Assembly: GCA_041940305.1 (NCBI GenBank)
Contig: JBGTSJ010000004.1
Span: 273,138-337,137 of the forward strand
Source of the DNA: JBGTSJ01 sp041940305
GTDB lineage: Bacteria > Planctomycetota > Planctomycetia > Planctomycetales > Planctomycetaceae
Reading direction: 5' to 3'
Length of the DNA stretch: 64,000 bases
Shown here: positions 1 to 11,505 of the stretch, piece after piece
Position numbering within the stretch: position 1 is the first letter of the stretch
How the letters are laid out: each line of letters begins with the position of its first letter
Notes under the pieces: model-generated
The model's database searches: none
Told to the model about the DNA's origin: nothing
The model's input: only the letters and a program-made list of their open reading frames with translations
Position numbers and translations under genes: made by a program

Positions 1-1
1 T

Positions 2-1444
2 CATTCGCTGAACGGGCTCGATGAGGATGAGACCTGGCGGGATGTCGGACTGCTTGTCGGCGGCACGACTTCGCTCCCGGTGATGCAGCACGTCACTACC
101 GCCTGCCATCACTGCCTCGAACCCGCCTGCATGGCGGGCTGTCCGGTCGACGCTTACGAGAAAGACCCCCTCACCGGCATCGTTAAGCACCTCGATGACC
201 AGTGCTTCGGCTGCCAGTACTGCACGCTCGCCTGCCCCTACGACGTGCCGAAGTACCACGCGGAGAAGGGAATCGTCCGCAAGTGTGATCTCTGCTCCGA
301 TCGGCTGGCCGTCGGCGAAGCTCCGGCGTGCGTACAGGCGTGCCCGCACGAAGCCATCGCCATTCGCATCGTCGACAAACAGCAGGTTGCAGAGGACGCC
401 GAGGCCAATCTGTTTCTCCCTGCCGCGCCGGAGCCGCACATCACGCTGCCGACGACGACGTACAAGACGAAGCGCGTGTTCCCGCGCAATATGCTGCCGG
501 CCGACTACCACTCCGTCAGCCCGCAGCACCCGCACTGGCCGCTGATCGTGATGCTCGTGCTCACGCAGCTCTCCGTCGGAGCGTTCTGCATCAACCTGCT
601 GCTGGAAACCATCCTTGCCCCGGCCGCCGTCGCGGCGCTGCGCCCCATTCAGGCGACTTCGGCGCTGGCCTTCGGACTCCTCGCCCTCGCCGCCAGCACG
701 CTGCACCTCGGACGACCACAGTATGCATACCGGGCCATCATCGGTCTCAAGCACTCGTGGCTAAGCCGTGAGATCGTGGCGTTTGGGTTGTTCGCAGGAT
801 TCGCGGTGATGTATGCCGCCGCAACGTGGTGGGCAGTCGCCTTTGGCTCAACGCTCAACAGTGTCTGGCTGCGTGCCCTGAGTTGGACCGTCGCTTCGAC
901 TGGTCTTGCGGGCGTGTTCTGCTCGGTCATGATCTACGTCTTCACCCGCCGCGAGTTCTGGAGCCTGCACGCCACGGCTGCCCGGTTTGGATTGACGTCG
1001 CTGCTGCTTGGCGGGGCGACGACCTGGGTGACGCTCCTCGTCGCCTACCGCACCGGGGAAGGGGCCGCTCCCGCGGCGCTGCTCTCGACCTGCGGCTACT
1101 GGCTCAGCCGCGGCCTGCTGTGCGTCGGCGCGGCCAAGCTATTGTTCGACCTGTCGCTGTTTCGTCACCTGGCCGATCGACGCACGACGAGCCTGAAGCG
1201 GTCGGCGCTGCTGATGATCGGCCCGCTGTCCAACGTCTCACTCGCCCGTTTCGCCGCTGGCGCCCTGGGGGGAGTCGTGATGCCGCTGCTGCTGCTCTCG
1301 TCGCAGTCCGACGAGTTCGCGCGTTCGTCCCTGCTGATCCTGGTGACCCTGTTGTTCACGGCATGCCTCGCAGGCGAACTGCTGGAACGCTACCTGTTCT
1401 TCGCCGCCGCCAGTCCGCCGCGGATGCCGGGAGGTTTGCGATGA
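2..1444 (+). CDS. DmsB-type 4Fe-4S ferredoxin fused to DmsC-type membrane anchor (5' partial)
   Basis: Electron-transfer and membrane-anchor subunit of a molybdoenzyme of the DMSO reductase type. The reading frame is open to the window edge, so the true start lies upstream; the ATG at 80 is internal. Visible iron-sulfur motifs are CHHCLEPACMAGCP, CFGCQYCTLACP and a CDLC...CVQACP group, which match the cluster-binding cysteines of DmsB/NrfC-like proteins. From about residue 150 the protein becomes hydrophobic with roughly eight membrane segments, as in DmsC, which takes electrons from quinol. The two functions are normally separate polypeptides, so this is a fusion. Its stop overlaps the next start (ATGA at 1441), indicating translational coupling with the catalytic subunit. 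Confidence 0.88.
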   Translation, partial: HSLNGLDEDETWRDVGLLVGGTTSLPVMQHVTTACHHCLEPACMAGCPVDAYEKDPLTGIVKHLDDQCFGCQYCTLACPYDVPKYHAEKGIVRKCDLCSDRLAVGEAPACVQACPHEAIAIRIVDKQQVAEDAEANLFLPAAPEPHITLPTTTYKTKRVFPRNMLPADYHSVSPQHPHWPLIVMLVLTQLSVGAFCINLLLETILAPAAVAALRPIQATSALAFGLLALAASTLHLGRPQYAYRAIIGLKHSWLSREIVAFGLFAGFAVMYAAATWWAVAFGSTLNSVWLRALSWTVASTGLAGVFCSVMIYVFTRREFWSLHATAARFGLTSLLLGGATTWVTLLVAYRTGEGAAPAALLSTCGYWLSRGLLCVGAAKLLFDLSLFRHLADRRTTSLKRSALLMIGPLSNVSLARFAAGALGGVVMPLLLLSSQSDEFARSSLLILVTLLFTACLAGELLERYLFFAAASPPRMPGGLR

Positions 1445-3780
1445 GCGCGCCAACCGAGAGCGGCAGACGTGAGTCTGCCGAGCAATTGCGACTCATGCTA
1501 CCGACGACTCGGCAGACTGACGTCTGCCGCTCGTTCCTCCACGCCCGCAGCGGCCCGCTCACTCACGAACTTCTCCGCTCTCCCGCGGGGTTCGGACTCG
1601 GACAGCTGCCGCAACGTGCGCTGCCCGACGCGACCACCAGCATGGTCTGCGGCTATTGCTCCACCGGCTGCAGCCTGAAGATCCACCTCAAGGACGGCAG
1701 CGCTGTCGGCCTCTCACCTGACACCGACTATCCCGTCAACCTCGGGATGGCCTGCCCCAAAGGTTGGGAAGCCCTCACCGTTCTCGACTCTCCCGAACGC
1801 GCCACCACACCGCTCCTCCGCAATGCGGCCGGTCGGCTGGAACGGGTCGAGTGGGATAAGGCCCTCCGCTTGTTCGTCGACCGGTTCAAGGCCATTCAGG
1901 CGAAGCACGGTGCCCACAGCGTCGCGTTTCTGGGCACCGGCCAGCTTCCCACCGAAGAGCTGGCTTTCCTCGGTTCGCTCGCCAAGTTCGGCATGGGGCT
2001 GCTGCACGGGGACGGCAATACCCGCCAGTGCATGGCCACTTCCGTCGTCGCCTACAAACAGGCCTTCGGCTTCGATGCGCCCCCCTATACCTACGCCGAC
2101 TTCGAAGAGTCCGACGTCATCGTCCTCATCGGCAGCAATCTGTGCCTCGCGCATCCCATCCTCTGGGAGCGGGTTCTGCGCAACCCGCATCATTCCGAGA
2201 TCGTCGTCGTCGATCCCCGCATGACCGAGACGGCGATGAACGCCACGCTGCACCTGCCGCTGGCCCCCAAGTCCGATCAGTCGCTGCTGTACGGCATCGC
2301 CAGCCTGCTCATCGAACGGGACTGGATCGACCGCGCGTACATTGACGCCCACACCGAGCATTTCGCCGAGTTTGCCGAGTTCGTCCAGCCGTTCACGCTC
2401 GAACGCGTCTCCGCCGACACGGGACTCGCCGTTGGACAGATCGAACGCTTCGCCGAGTTGATCCATCGCGGCGAGCGAGTCTCCTTCTGGTGGACGATGG
2501 GGGTCAACCAGAGCTATCAGGGCGTCCGCACCGCCCAGGCCATCATCAATCTCGCGCTGATGACGGGCAACATCGGCCGCCCCGGCACCGGCCCGAACTC
2601 CATCACCGGCCAGTGCAACGCGATGGGATCGCGGCTGTTCAGCAATACGACCAACCTGCTGGGCGGGCATGACTTCACGAACCCTGAGCACAGGGCCAAG
2701 GTCGCCGGCCTGCTCAACATCCCGGCCGATCGCATCCCCGCCGGGAACAGCTGGGCGTACAACGAGATCATGGAGGGGATTCTCGCCGGAAGGATCAGAG
2801 GGCTGTGGGTCGTCTGCACCAATCCCGCCCATTCGTGGATCAACCAGCATCTCGCCCGCGATGTCCTGGACCGGCTCGACTTCCTCGTCGTACAGGACAT
2901 GTATCACACCACCGAGACCGCCCAGCTGGCCGACCTCGTCCTCCCCGCCGCGGGCTGGGGCGAGAAAGAGGGAACCTTCATCAACTCCGAGCGCCGCATC
3001 GGCGTGCTGAAAAAGGTCGCCCGCGCCCCCGGTCAGGCGCTGGCTGACTTTCACATCTTCCGACTCATCGCCGATTACTGGGGCTGCGGCGAACTGTTCC
3101 GGGCGTGGGATACCCCCGAGACGGTGTTCCGGATTCTGCAGCGCTGCTCCGCCGGCCAACCCTGCGACATCACCGGCATCAAGGGGTACGAACACATCGA
3201 AGCCGCCGCAGGCATCCAGTGGCCTTTTCCGGAAGAGGCTAAGGGTCAAGGGCTAAGGGCCGAGGAAGAAACGGTTTCAGGCGCCATTTCTCTTAGCCCT
3301 GAACCCTCAACCCTGAGCCAACAGCGCCGCCTCTTCACCGACGGCCGCTTCTTCACCCCCACCGGACGCGCGCGCTTCCACTTCGAACCCCCCCGCTCCC
3401 TGTCTGAGCCTCCGACGCGAAACTTTCCCTTTGTCCTGCTCACCGGCCGCGGAACGGCGTCGCAGTGGCACACGCAGACCCGCACGCGCCAGTCCGCCGT
3501 CCTCCGCAAGCTGTACCCGCAGCAGCAATACGTCGAGATCAACCCTGCCGACGCCCGCACCCTCGGCATCCGCCAGCGAACCTGGGTGCAGGTGGAATCG
3601 CAGCGCGGCCGACTGCGAGCCCGCGCCTTCCTCACCCCCGCCGTGCAGCCCGGCCAGCTGTTCATCCCGATGCACGACGGCTCCACCAACCGTCTCACCG
3701 ACGCCGTCTTCGACCCTTACTCCAAGCAGCCCTCCTATAAAGCCTGCGCCGTTCGCATCCGACCCGAGAACTCGCCCTGA
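1441..3780 (+). CDS. Molybdopterin oxidoreductase, assimilatory nitrate reductase-like catalytic subunit
   Basis: Predicted 779-residue catalytic subunit with a bis-MGD cofactor. The start at 1441 overlaps the upstream stop (ATGA); a longer open frame upstream only shadows the anchor gene. C70, C73, C77 and C105 (CGYCSTGC followed by GMACPKG) form the N-terminal 4Fe-4S site, and C197 in RQCMATS is the likely Mo ligand, as in NapA/NarB/NasA. The central GVRTAQAIINLALMTGNIG and NSITGQCNAMG stretches are typical of nitrate reductases. Because it is paired with a DmsB/DmsC-like anchor, a quinol-linked nitrate or other N/S-oxide reductase is inferred; the substrate is not proven. Two inverted repeats lie inside the frame, one near the N-terminus (1458-1532) and one before the C-terminal domain (3242-3307), and are translated as apparently dispensable linkers. 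Confidence 0.85.
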   Translation: MSAPTESGRRESAEQLRLMLPTTRQTDVCRSFLHARSGPLTHELLRSPAGFGLGQLPQRALPDATTSMVCGYCSTGCSLKIHLKDGSAVGLSPDTDYPVNLGMACPKGWEALTVLDSPERATTPLLRNAAGRLERVEWDKALRLFVDRFKAIQAKHGAHSVAFLGTGQLPTEELAFLGSLAKFGMGLLHGDGNTRQCMATSVVAYKQAFGFDAPPYTYADFEESDVIVLIGSNLCLAHPILWERVLRNPHHSEIVVVDPRMTETAMNATLHLPLAPKSDQSLLYGIASLLIERDWIDRAYIDAHTEHFAEFAEFVQPFTLERVSADTGLAVGQIERFAELIHRGERVSFWWTMGVNQSYQGVRTAQAIINLALMTGNIGRPGTGPNSITGQCNAMGSRLFSNTTNLLGGHDFTNPEHRAKVAGLLNIPADRIPAGNSWAYNEIMEGILAGRIRGLWVVCTNPAHSWINQHLARDVLDRLDFLVVQDMYHTTETAQLADLVLPAAGWGEKEGTFINSERRIGVLKKVARAPGQALADFHIFRLIADYWGCGELFRAWDTPETVFRILQRCSAGQPCDITGIKGYEHIEAAAGIQWPFPEEAKGQGLRAEEETVSGAISLSPEPSTLSQQRRLFTDGRFFTPTGRARFHFEPPRSLSEPPTRNFPFVLLTGRGTASQWHTQTRTRQSAVLRKLYPQQQYVEINPADARTLGIRQRTWVQVESQRGRLRARAFLTPAVQPGQLFIPMHDGSTNRLTDAVFDPYSKQPSYKACAVRIRPENSP
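1458..1532. repeat. Inverted repeat of two hairpins inside a CDS
   Basis: Two 25-base arms (1458-1482 and 1508-1532) are reverse complements with one mismatch. Each arm is itself a hairpin with the form CGGCAGAC-4 nt-GTCTGCCG. This is the layout of REP/BIME-type intergenic elements, but here it is translated as residues 6-31 of the molybdopterin oxidoreductase. A hairpin with the same CGGCAG/CTGCCG ends lies at 15497-15516. Confidence 0.75.
3242..3307. repeat. Imperfect inverted repeat inside the molybdoenzyme CDS
   Basis: Arms at 3242-3257 and 3292-3307 are complementary at 14 of 16 positions (GGGCTAAG against CTTAGCCC at the inner ends). The insert is translated in frame as a Ser/Glu-rich linker. 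The right arm runs into further CCCTCAACCCT sequence, which looks like repetitive intergenic DNA. Confidence 0.55.
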
Positions 3781-3855
3781 CCGCGACGCCATCTGTTAAA
3801 CTGGTTATATCGTGCCGAAGTTCGTCTGGTTCCCCACTCGAACACGGATTCCGGA

Positions 3856-6345
<2,490 letters not shown>

Positions 6346-6445
6346 CCCGACGGCCGAAGTCGCGAAGCTCCGGGTCGATCCAAGATCAGTGATCGCAATT
6401 GGCAGAAACCGGCACTCTCGAATTCCGCCAAACTGGAATTCACCG

Positions 6446-7897
6446 ATGACACACGCTCCACACGGTTTGAACTCTCCCCCCATCTCCCGTCGCGCCGCTC
6501 TGCAGTCTGTCGCGTCCGGGTTCGGCTGGCTGGCGTTCTCGGGCCTGGCCCATCAGGCCGCCGCGCGCGCCACAGCCGCCAGTGCTGATCCGCTCGCCCC
6601 CAGGCCGACGCACTTCCCGGCCCGGGCGCAGCGCGTCATCTTTCTCTGCATGAACGGCGGTCCGTCGCACATGGACCTGCTGGACTACAAGCCGGTCCTC
6701 AACGCGCATGCGGCCGAGGGGAAAACGCTCAGCGGCGAGAAGTACGGCTCGGCGCTGATGGGCTCGCAGTTCCCCTTCCGGCAGCGCGGCGAGTCCGGCG
6801 TCTGGATGTCGGACGCATTGCCTCATCTGGCCGAGCATGCCGACGACCTGTGCATCATCAACAGCATGCAGACCGACCTGCCGAACCATTCACAGGCGTT
6901 CGGCCAGATGCATACCGGCAGCTTTCAGTTCGTCCGCCCCTCCGTAGGGGCCTGGACCCTGTACGGACTCGGGACCGAGAACGCCGATCTTCCCGGCTTC
7001 ATCACGCTCAATCCCCCCTCGGATAATGGCGGTGCCCAGAATTACGGCAGCGCGTTCCTGCCGTCGATCTACCAGGGAACGAAGATCGGCACCAACCAGA
7101 TCCCCGGCTTCTACGCCGCGCTCCTCGGCGTTGACGAAGAGCCCGGACCGCCGCTCCGCAACGTCGACAACCCGCACCTCTCGCGTTCGATGCAGCGCAA
7201 CCAGCTCGACTTCATCCGCGACCTCAATTCCCACAAGCTGGCCCGCGATGTCTATCACCCCGAGATCGAAGGGGCGATCGAGTCGTTTGAGCTCGCGTTT
7301 CGCATGCAGGACACACTCCCCTCGCTGCTGGACCTGAAGGAGGAGTCCGCCTCTACTCTCGAGCAGTACGGCATCGGCTCGGGCCGCCCGTCCGACCGGT
7401 TCGGTCGCCAATGCCTCCTCGCCCGCCGTCTGGCCGAGGCCGGAGTACGTTTCATCGAGGTCACGTCCCCGGTCGGCTGGGACCATCACTTCATGCTTAA
7501 GGACAAGCTCGCCGAGAGTGCCGAAGCCACCGACCAGCCGGTCGCCGCACTCCTCGCCGATCTGAAGCAGCGCGGCCTGCTGCAGGACACGCTCGTCATC
7601 TGGGCCGGCGAGTTCGGCCGCACCCCCTACGCCCAGAGCGGCACCGGACGCGACCACAACAACAAGGGCTACAGCCTGTGGATGGCCGGCGGCGGCGTCC
7701 GCGGCGGCATGACGTACGGCGCGACCGACGACTACGGCTACCAGGCCGTCGAAAACGCCGTCCACGTCCACGACTGGCACGCCACGATCCTGCACCTCCT
7801 CGGACTCGACCACGAGCAGCTGACGTACAACTATGCCGGCCGCAGCTTCCGGCTCACCAACGTCTATGGCCGAGTCGTCAACGAGATCGTCGCCTGA
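6446..7897 (+). CDS. DUF1501 family protein, Tat-exported
   Basis: A 483-residue DUF1501 protein. The ATG at 6446 is chosen because it places a twin-arginine-like ISRRAALQS signal at the N-terminus; the longer open frame upstream overlaps the end of the previous gene and shows no family similarity. Family hallmarks visible are FLCMNGGPSHMDLLDYKP, the GEFGRTPYAQ metal-site-like motif, the following HN/MAGGGVRGG segment and the terminal HDWHATILHLLGLDH. DUF1501 belongs to the alkaline phosphatase/sulfatase-like superfamily, but no substrate is known. It is the constant partner of DUF1549/1553 genes, here directly upstream on the same strand. Confidence 0.9.
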   Translation: MTHAPHGLNSPPISRRAALQSVASGFGWLAFSGLAHQAAARATAASADPLAPRPTHFPARAQRVIFLCMNGGPSHMDLLDYKPVLNAHAAEGKTLSGEKYGSALMGSQFPFRQRGESGVWMSDALPHLAEHADDLCIINSMQTDLPNHSQAFGQMHTGSFQFVRPSVGAWTLYGLGTENADLPGFITLNPPSDNGGAQNYGSAFLPSIYQGTKIGTNQIPGFYAALLGVDEEPGPPLRNVDNPHLSRSMQRNQLDFIRDLNSHKLARDVYHPEIEGAIESFELAFRMQDTLPSLLDLKEESASTLEQYGIGSGRPSDRFGRQCLLARRLAEAGVRFIEVTSPVGWDHHFMLKDKLAESAEATDQPVAALLADLKQRGLLQDTLVIWAGEFGRTPYAQSGTGRDHNNKGYSLWMAGGGVRGGMTYGATDDYGYQAVENAVHVHDWHATILHLLGLDHEQLTYNYAGRSFRLTNVYGRVVNEIVA

Positions 7898-7961
7898 TCA
7901 ATCGCTTCACATTGATCAACGCCGCATACGCACCGCCGAGACTGCGACGGAGTTGCGATCG

Positions 7962-8906
7962 TCAACCCCCGTCGCACCGCTTCCGGGCGAGCACAACAGC
8001 GCCGCGAACCGGCTCCGTCACCGGCTGAATGCGACCGGGCGGGCGCCCACTTGTATTCAGCCGTTCGAGCAGCAGTTCGCGCAGCCGTGCATGGTTGACG
8101 AGGATGCCGCCAGCCAGAACGAGATCATACTCGCCGGTCGGCAAGCGCAGTCGCTCAGTCAGTGTGTCAACCAGTTCGGCCAGTTCGATTGCCGCTGAGC
8201 TAACGATGTCGCCTGCCGCAGAGTCTGCGTCGGCCAGCTCGAATACCGTCTCGGAAAGTGCGGCGAGCCGCTCACGCGTCATGGCGGGCTCATAGACTCT
8301 CTCGATCAGCTCGGAAGGTTCACTCGCGCCCGTTCTGTCCATGAGTGCAGCCAGCAATGCTGTGGGAGGGCCACGTCGATCGGCGACACGGGCCGCGGCC
8401 CGCAGGCCGGCCAGAGCGATTGCATATCCGCTTCCTTCGTCCCCCATCAGATAACCCCAGCCGCCCGCACGAGCGGTTTCCCCGGCGGCATTGCGGCCCC
8501 ATGCCAGCGATCCTGTCCCGCAGATGAGCGCGATCCCCTGCCCCATTGTGCCCGCAGCCAGCGTGATCTCGGCATCATGCGTCACCACGACCTGTTGGGC
8601 GATGCCGGCGCGCATCGCCCAGTCATGCATTGCTTCCCGCTCGCTCTCGCGTCCTGCACCGGCGAGTCCGAGGCATGCGGCCGCGACGCGCGATGCGGGC
8701 AGACCCGCCGATGACCAGGCGGCGGAAATGGCGGCCGAGATGTTCTGCTGCGCTGCATCGAATCCTGCGGATCGCGGGTTGCCCGGACCGGACCGGCCCG
8801 TGCCCGCGGGTTCATCGTTTGCACCGGAGTTGCGCAGCGCCAACCAGGCGACGGTCTTTGACCCGCCTCCGTCGATCCCCAGAACCAGATCGTGTGGATT
8901 GAGCAT
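7962..8906 (-). CDS. BadF/BadG-family sugar kinase, probable MurNAc/GlcNAc kinase
   Basis: A 314-residue ASKHA-fold kinase. The phosphate-1 motif LGIDGGGSKT is at the N-terminus. A GTGSLAWGR loop and the GGWGYLMGDEGSGYAI signature place it with N-acetylglucosamine kinase/BadF ATPase proteins. It lies 33 bases downstream of murQ on the same strand. MurQ needs MurNAc 6-phosphate, which this kinase could supply; the same BadF-type solution is described for MurK in Clostridium acetobutylicum and Tannerella forsythia, whereas E. coli gets the phosphate from a PTS transporter. No PTS gene is visible here. Specificity for MurNAc versus GlcNAc is inferred from context only. Confidence 0.82.
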   Translation of the reverse strand: MLNPHDLVLGIDGGGSKTVAWLALRNSGANDEPAGTGRSGPGNPRSAGFDAAQQNISAAISAAWSSAGLPASRVAAACLGLAGAGRESEREAMHDWAMRAGIAQQVVVTHDAEITLAAGTMGQGIALICGTGSLAWGRNAAGETARAGGWGYLMGDEGSGYAIALAGLRAAARVADRRGPPTALLAALMDRTGASEPSELIERVYEPAMTRERLAALSETVFELADADSAAGDIVSSAAIELAELVDTLTERLRLPTGEYDLVLAGGILVNHARLRELLLERLNTSGRPPGRIQPVTEPVRGAVVLARKRCDGG

Positions 8907-8939
8907 GCTCCGCCTAGCCCTTGACTCAAGACGGCCGCG

Positions 8940-9839
8940 TCACCCGCCCGAATCCATCGCCTGCCGCAACTGCCCGCCTGCCGCCTGCAGCAGTTCCCGG
9001 GCGACGTCGGGCGGCACTTGCCGGTGCACGGCGACCACTGCGGTCTTCAGTTCTCCATTGCATTCCTGCAGCCGTGCCTGGGCTTCCGCCTCGCTCAGCC
9101 CCGTCAGTTCGGCCACGATCCGCCGCGTCCGCGCCGCCAGCTTGGTGTTCGTCGCGCGCAGGTCCACCATCAGGTTGCCATAGGTCTTGCCGAGCAGCAC
9201 CATGGTTCCGGTGGTCAGTATGTTCAGCACCATTTTCGTGGCGGTTCCCGCCTTGAGTCGCGTCGAGCCGCTGATGATCTCCGGGCCTACCACCGGCACG
9301 ATCATCACGTCCGCCGACCCGCTTAACGCCGATCCCGCATTGCAGGCCAGGCCGATGGTGAAAGCACCCAGCGATCGGGCGTAATCGAGGCCGCCGATCA
9401 CGTAGGGCGTGCGTCCACTGGTGGCGATCCCGACCAGCACGTCGCCCGCTCCGAATCCGATTCGCTGCAGGTCCGCCACCGCCAGTTCAGGGTGGTCCTC
9501 CGCTCCCTCAACCGCTCGCGTGAGCGCCTCATAACCGCCGGCGATCAGCCCCACCACCAGTTCCGGAGGAGTGCTGAAGGTGGGCGGACATTCGGCCGCA
9601 TCCAGAACTCCCAACCGGCCCGACGTCCCGGCCCCCAGGTACACCAGCCGGCCTCCGGCACGCAACCGCCCTGCTATCACCTCGACGGCGCGGGCGATCG
9701 CCTCGGCCTCTTTCCCGACCGCGGCCGCCACGCCGGCGTCTTCGGAATTCATCAATCGCACAATCTCCAGCGGAGCCAGCGCATCAATGCGCTCCGAAAA
9801 CGGATTGCGGGCCTCGGTCGATGGGAGCATCAGGTGCAA
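8940..9839 (-). CDS. murQ: N-acetylmuramic acid 6-phosphate etherase MurQ
   Basis: A 299-residue SIS-domain enzyme that splits the D-lactyl ether of MurNAc 6-phosphate to give GlcNAc 6-phosphate and D-lactate in the cytoplasm. YLGAGTSGRLGVLDAAECPP is the MurQ signature, and E83 and E114 fall exactly where the catalytic glutamates of the E. coli enzyme are. The GTATKMVLNILTTG and NLMVDL.ATN motifs are also present. Length is normal for the family. It precedes the kinase gene on the minus strand and diverges from the symporter/NamZ genes across a 148-base gap, so one regulatory region can serve both arms of the pathway. Confidence 0.95.
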   Translation of the reverse strand: MHLMLPSTEARNPFSERIDALAPLEIVRLMNSEDAGVAAAVGKEAEAIARAVEVIAGRLRAGGRLVYLGAGTSGRLGVLDAAECPPTFSTPPELVVGLIAGGYEALTRAVEGAEDHPELAVADLQRIGFGAGDVLVGIATSGRTPYVIGGLDYARSLGAFTIGLACNAGSALSGSADVMIVPVVGPEIISGSTRLKAGTATKMVLNILTTGTMVLLGKTYGNLMVDLRATNTKLAARTRRIVAELTGLSEAEAQARLQECNGELKTAVVAVHRQVPPDVARELLQAAGGQLRQAMDSGG

Positions 9840-9867
9840 GTCGCGGGCATCAGGGTGCAGCAGACTG

Positions 9868-9895
9868 TTGGCTGCCGTTCAGGTCCGATTATACT
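9868..9895 (+). promoter_or_regulatory. Candidate sigma70-type promoter for the symporter/NamZ operon
   Basis: TTGGCT (9868-9873) and TATACT (9890-9895) are separated by 16 bases, in the intergenic space between divergent murQ and the symporter gene. The predicted transcript would have an untranslated leader of about 85 bases before the ATG at 9988. The call rests on consensus similarity alone. Confidence 0.4.
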
Positions 9896-9987
9896 GCCAC
9901 CCCTTCCTCTGCGAGAACGCAATCGCGGGGACATTCCGGCCCATCGCAATCCCCGTTTCGCATCCTCCCACCGGCTCGCAGCGCTCC

Positions 9988-11505
9988 ATGTTGACGACGA
10001 TCGGATGGATCGACCTGCTCGTGCTCGCTGCGTCACTGGCGGCCGTGGTCCTGATTGGACTCAAAGCACGGGGCGACGTCCGCGACCTCGACAGCTACCT
10101 GTTGGGAGACCGTAACCTCCCCTGGTGGGCGATCCTCGGTTCGATCGTCGCCACAGAGACCAGCACGGCGACTGTACTCAGCGTGCCGGGGATCGCATTC
10201 GGTCCAGTCGGTATGCGATTTCTGCAGATCGCTATCGGTTACGTGGTCGGCCGCGTCGTGGTCGTGCAGGTGCTGTTGCCCCTGTATTTTCAGGGGCGAC
10301 TCTTCACGGCGTATCAGGTGCTCGAACAGCGGTTTGGATCGCGCACGCGCCGGGCCGCATCCGCGCTCTTCCTGGTGACACGGAATCTCGGCGACGGCCT
10401 GCGACTGTTTCTCGCGGCCCTCGTGCTGCAGCAGCTGACCGGCTGGCCTTTCGCCGGCAGCATCGTCGTGATGGGCGCCGTCACTATTCTCTATACATAT
10501 CTCGGAGGCATGCGATCGGTGGTCTGGAATGACTGCCTGCAACTCCTGATCTACATGATCGGCGCCGTGGCAATTGTGTTTGTCATCGCCTTCAGAATTC
10601 CCGGCGGCTGGACGGAATGGCTGGAGTTCGCCGAAGCGCACGACAAGTTGCGCGTCTTCGAGTTCACGCTCAGTTGGAGCGACCCCTACAACTTCTGGGC
10701 GGGGCTGCTGGGTGGCGCCGTGCTGACGATCGGCACGCACGGCACGGATCACATGTTCGTTCAGCGATATCTGAGCGCCCGCAGCCGCAGCGATGCCGGT
10801 CGGGCGATCGTCCTCAGCGGCATCGTCGTGCTGTTTCAGTTCGCCCTGTTCCTGATGATCGGAACCGGCCTGGCCTGCTACTACTCAGGAATTCCCGATG
10901 TCGTTTTTGACCGGACGGACCAGGTGTTTCCGCACTTTCTGGCGCACGAGTTCCCAGCCAACACCGGTCTTGTCGGACTGCTGCTGGCGGCGATCCTGGC
11001 CGCCGCGATGTCGACGCTGTCGAGTTCGCTGAACTCGTCCGCCGCCGCACTCGTCAACGATTTCTACCTACCGCTTCGGTCATCGCCGCTGACCCCCCAG
11101 CGGGAGCTGCAGGTGACACGCGGCGCCTCCGTGTTGTTCGGCATGCTGCAGATCGTCGTCGGCTTCGGAGCCACGCTGCTCACGGATTCCGTCGTCGCCA
11201 ACGCGCTCACGATCGCCGGTTTCTCCGCGGGGCTGCTCCTGGGCGTCTATGCGCTGGGAGTGCTCACCCGGCGCGTCGGCCAGACCGCCGCCATCGCCGC
11301 CGCCGCTGTCGGCCTGCTCGTGCTCACCGCCCTGCAGTTCGGCGGACCGCTGGCTGAGGTCTTGAGCCTCGTCTGGCCCGGGCTGACATATACTCCCCTC
11401 GCGTGGCCGTGGCTCTCCCTCGTCGGCGCCGTCACCACGTTTGTCAGCGGGCTGCTCCTCGCCCGCTGGTTTCCGATCCGAGACAAACCCGAGAGCGCAT
11501 CGTAA
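9988..11505 (+). CDS. Sodium:solute symporter (SSS family), probable MurNAc importer
   Basis: A 505-residue polytopic protein with about 13 hydrophobic segments. The ATG at 9988 is chosen because the family's first membrane helix follows directly (GWIDLLVLAASLAAVVLIG); the open frame upstream is antisense to murQ. The early loop YLLGDRNLPWWA with TSTATVLSVPG is typical of SSS carriers, as is the AAAMSTLSSSLNSSAAALVNDF sodium-site helix region. Its stop overlaps the start of the first NamZ gene (TAATG), so the two are coupled. In Tannerella forsythia an SSS-type MurT imports MurNAc ahead of MurK and MurQ, and the neighbourhood here suggests the same substrate. Confidence 0.85.
   Translation: MLTTIGWIDLLVLAASLAAVVLIGLKARGDVRDLDSYLLGDRNLPWWAILGSIVATETSTATVLSVPGIAFGPVGMRFLQIAIGYVVGRVVVVQVLLPLYFQGRLFTAYQVLEQRFGSRTRRAASALFLVTRNLGDGLRLFLAALVLQQLTGWPFAGSIVVMGAVTILYTYLGGMRSVVWNDCLQLLIYMIGAVAIVFVIAFRIPGGWTEWLEFAEAHDKLRVFEFTLSWSDPYNFWAGLLGGAVLTIGTHGTDHMFVQRYLSARSRSDAGRAIVLSGIVVLFQFALFLMIGTGLACYYSGIPDVVFDRTDQVFPHFLAHEFPANTGLVGLLLAAILAAAMSTLSSSLNSSAAALVNDFYLPLRSSPLTPQRELQVTRGASVLFGMLQIVVGFGATLLTDSVVANALTIAGFSAGLLLGVYALGVLTRRVGQTAAIAAAAVGLLVLTALQFGGPLAEVLSLVWPGLTYTPLAWPWLSLVGAVTTFVSGLLLARWFPIRDKPESAS

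Noticed and set aside
1714..3249. 511-codon open frame antisense to the molybdoenzyme
   Set aside because: It is a shadow of high-GC codon bias; no domain, start signal or family similarity, while the plus strand encodes all NasA-type motifs.
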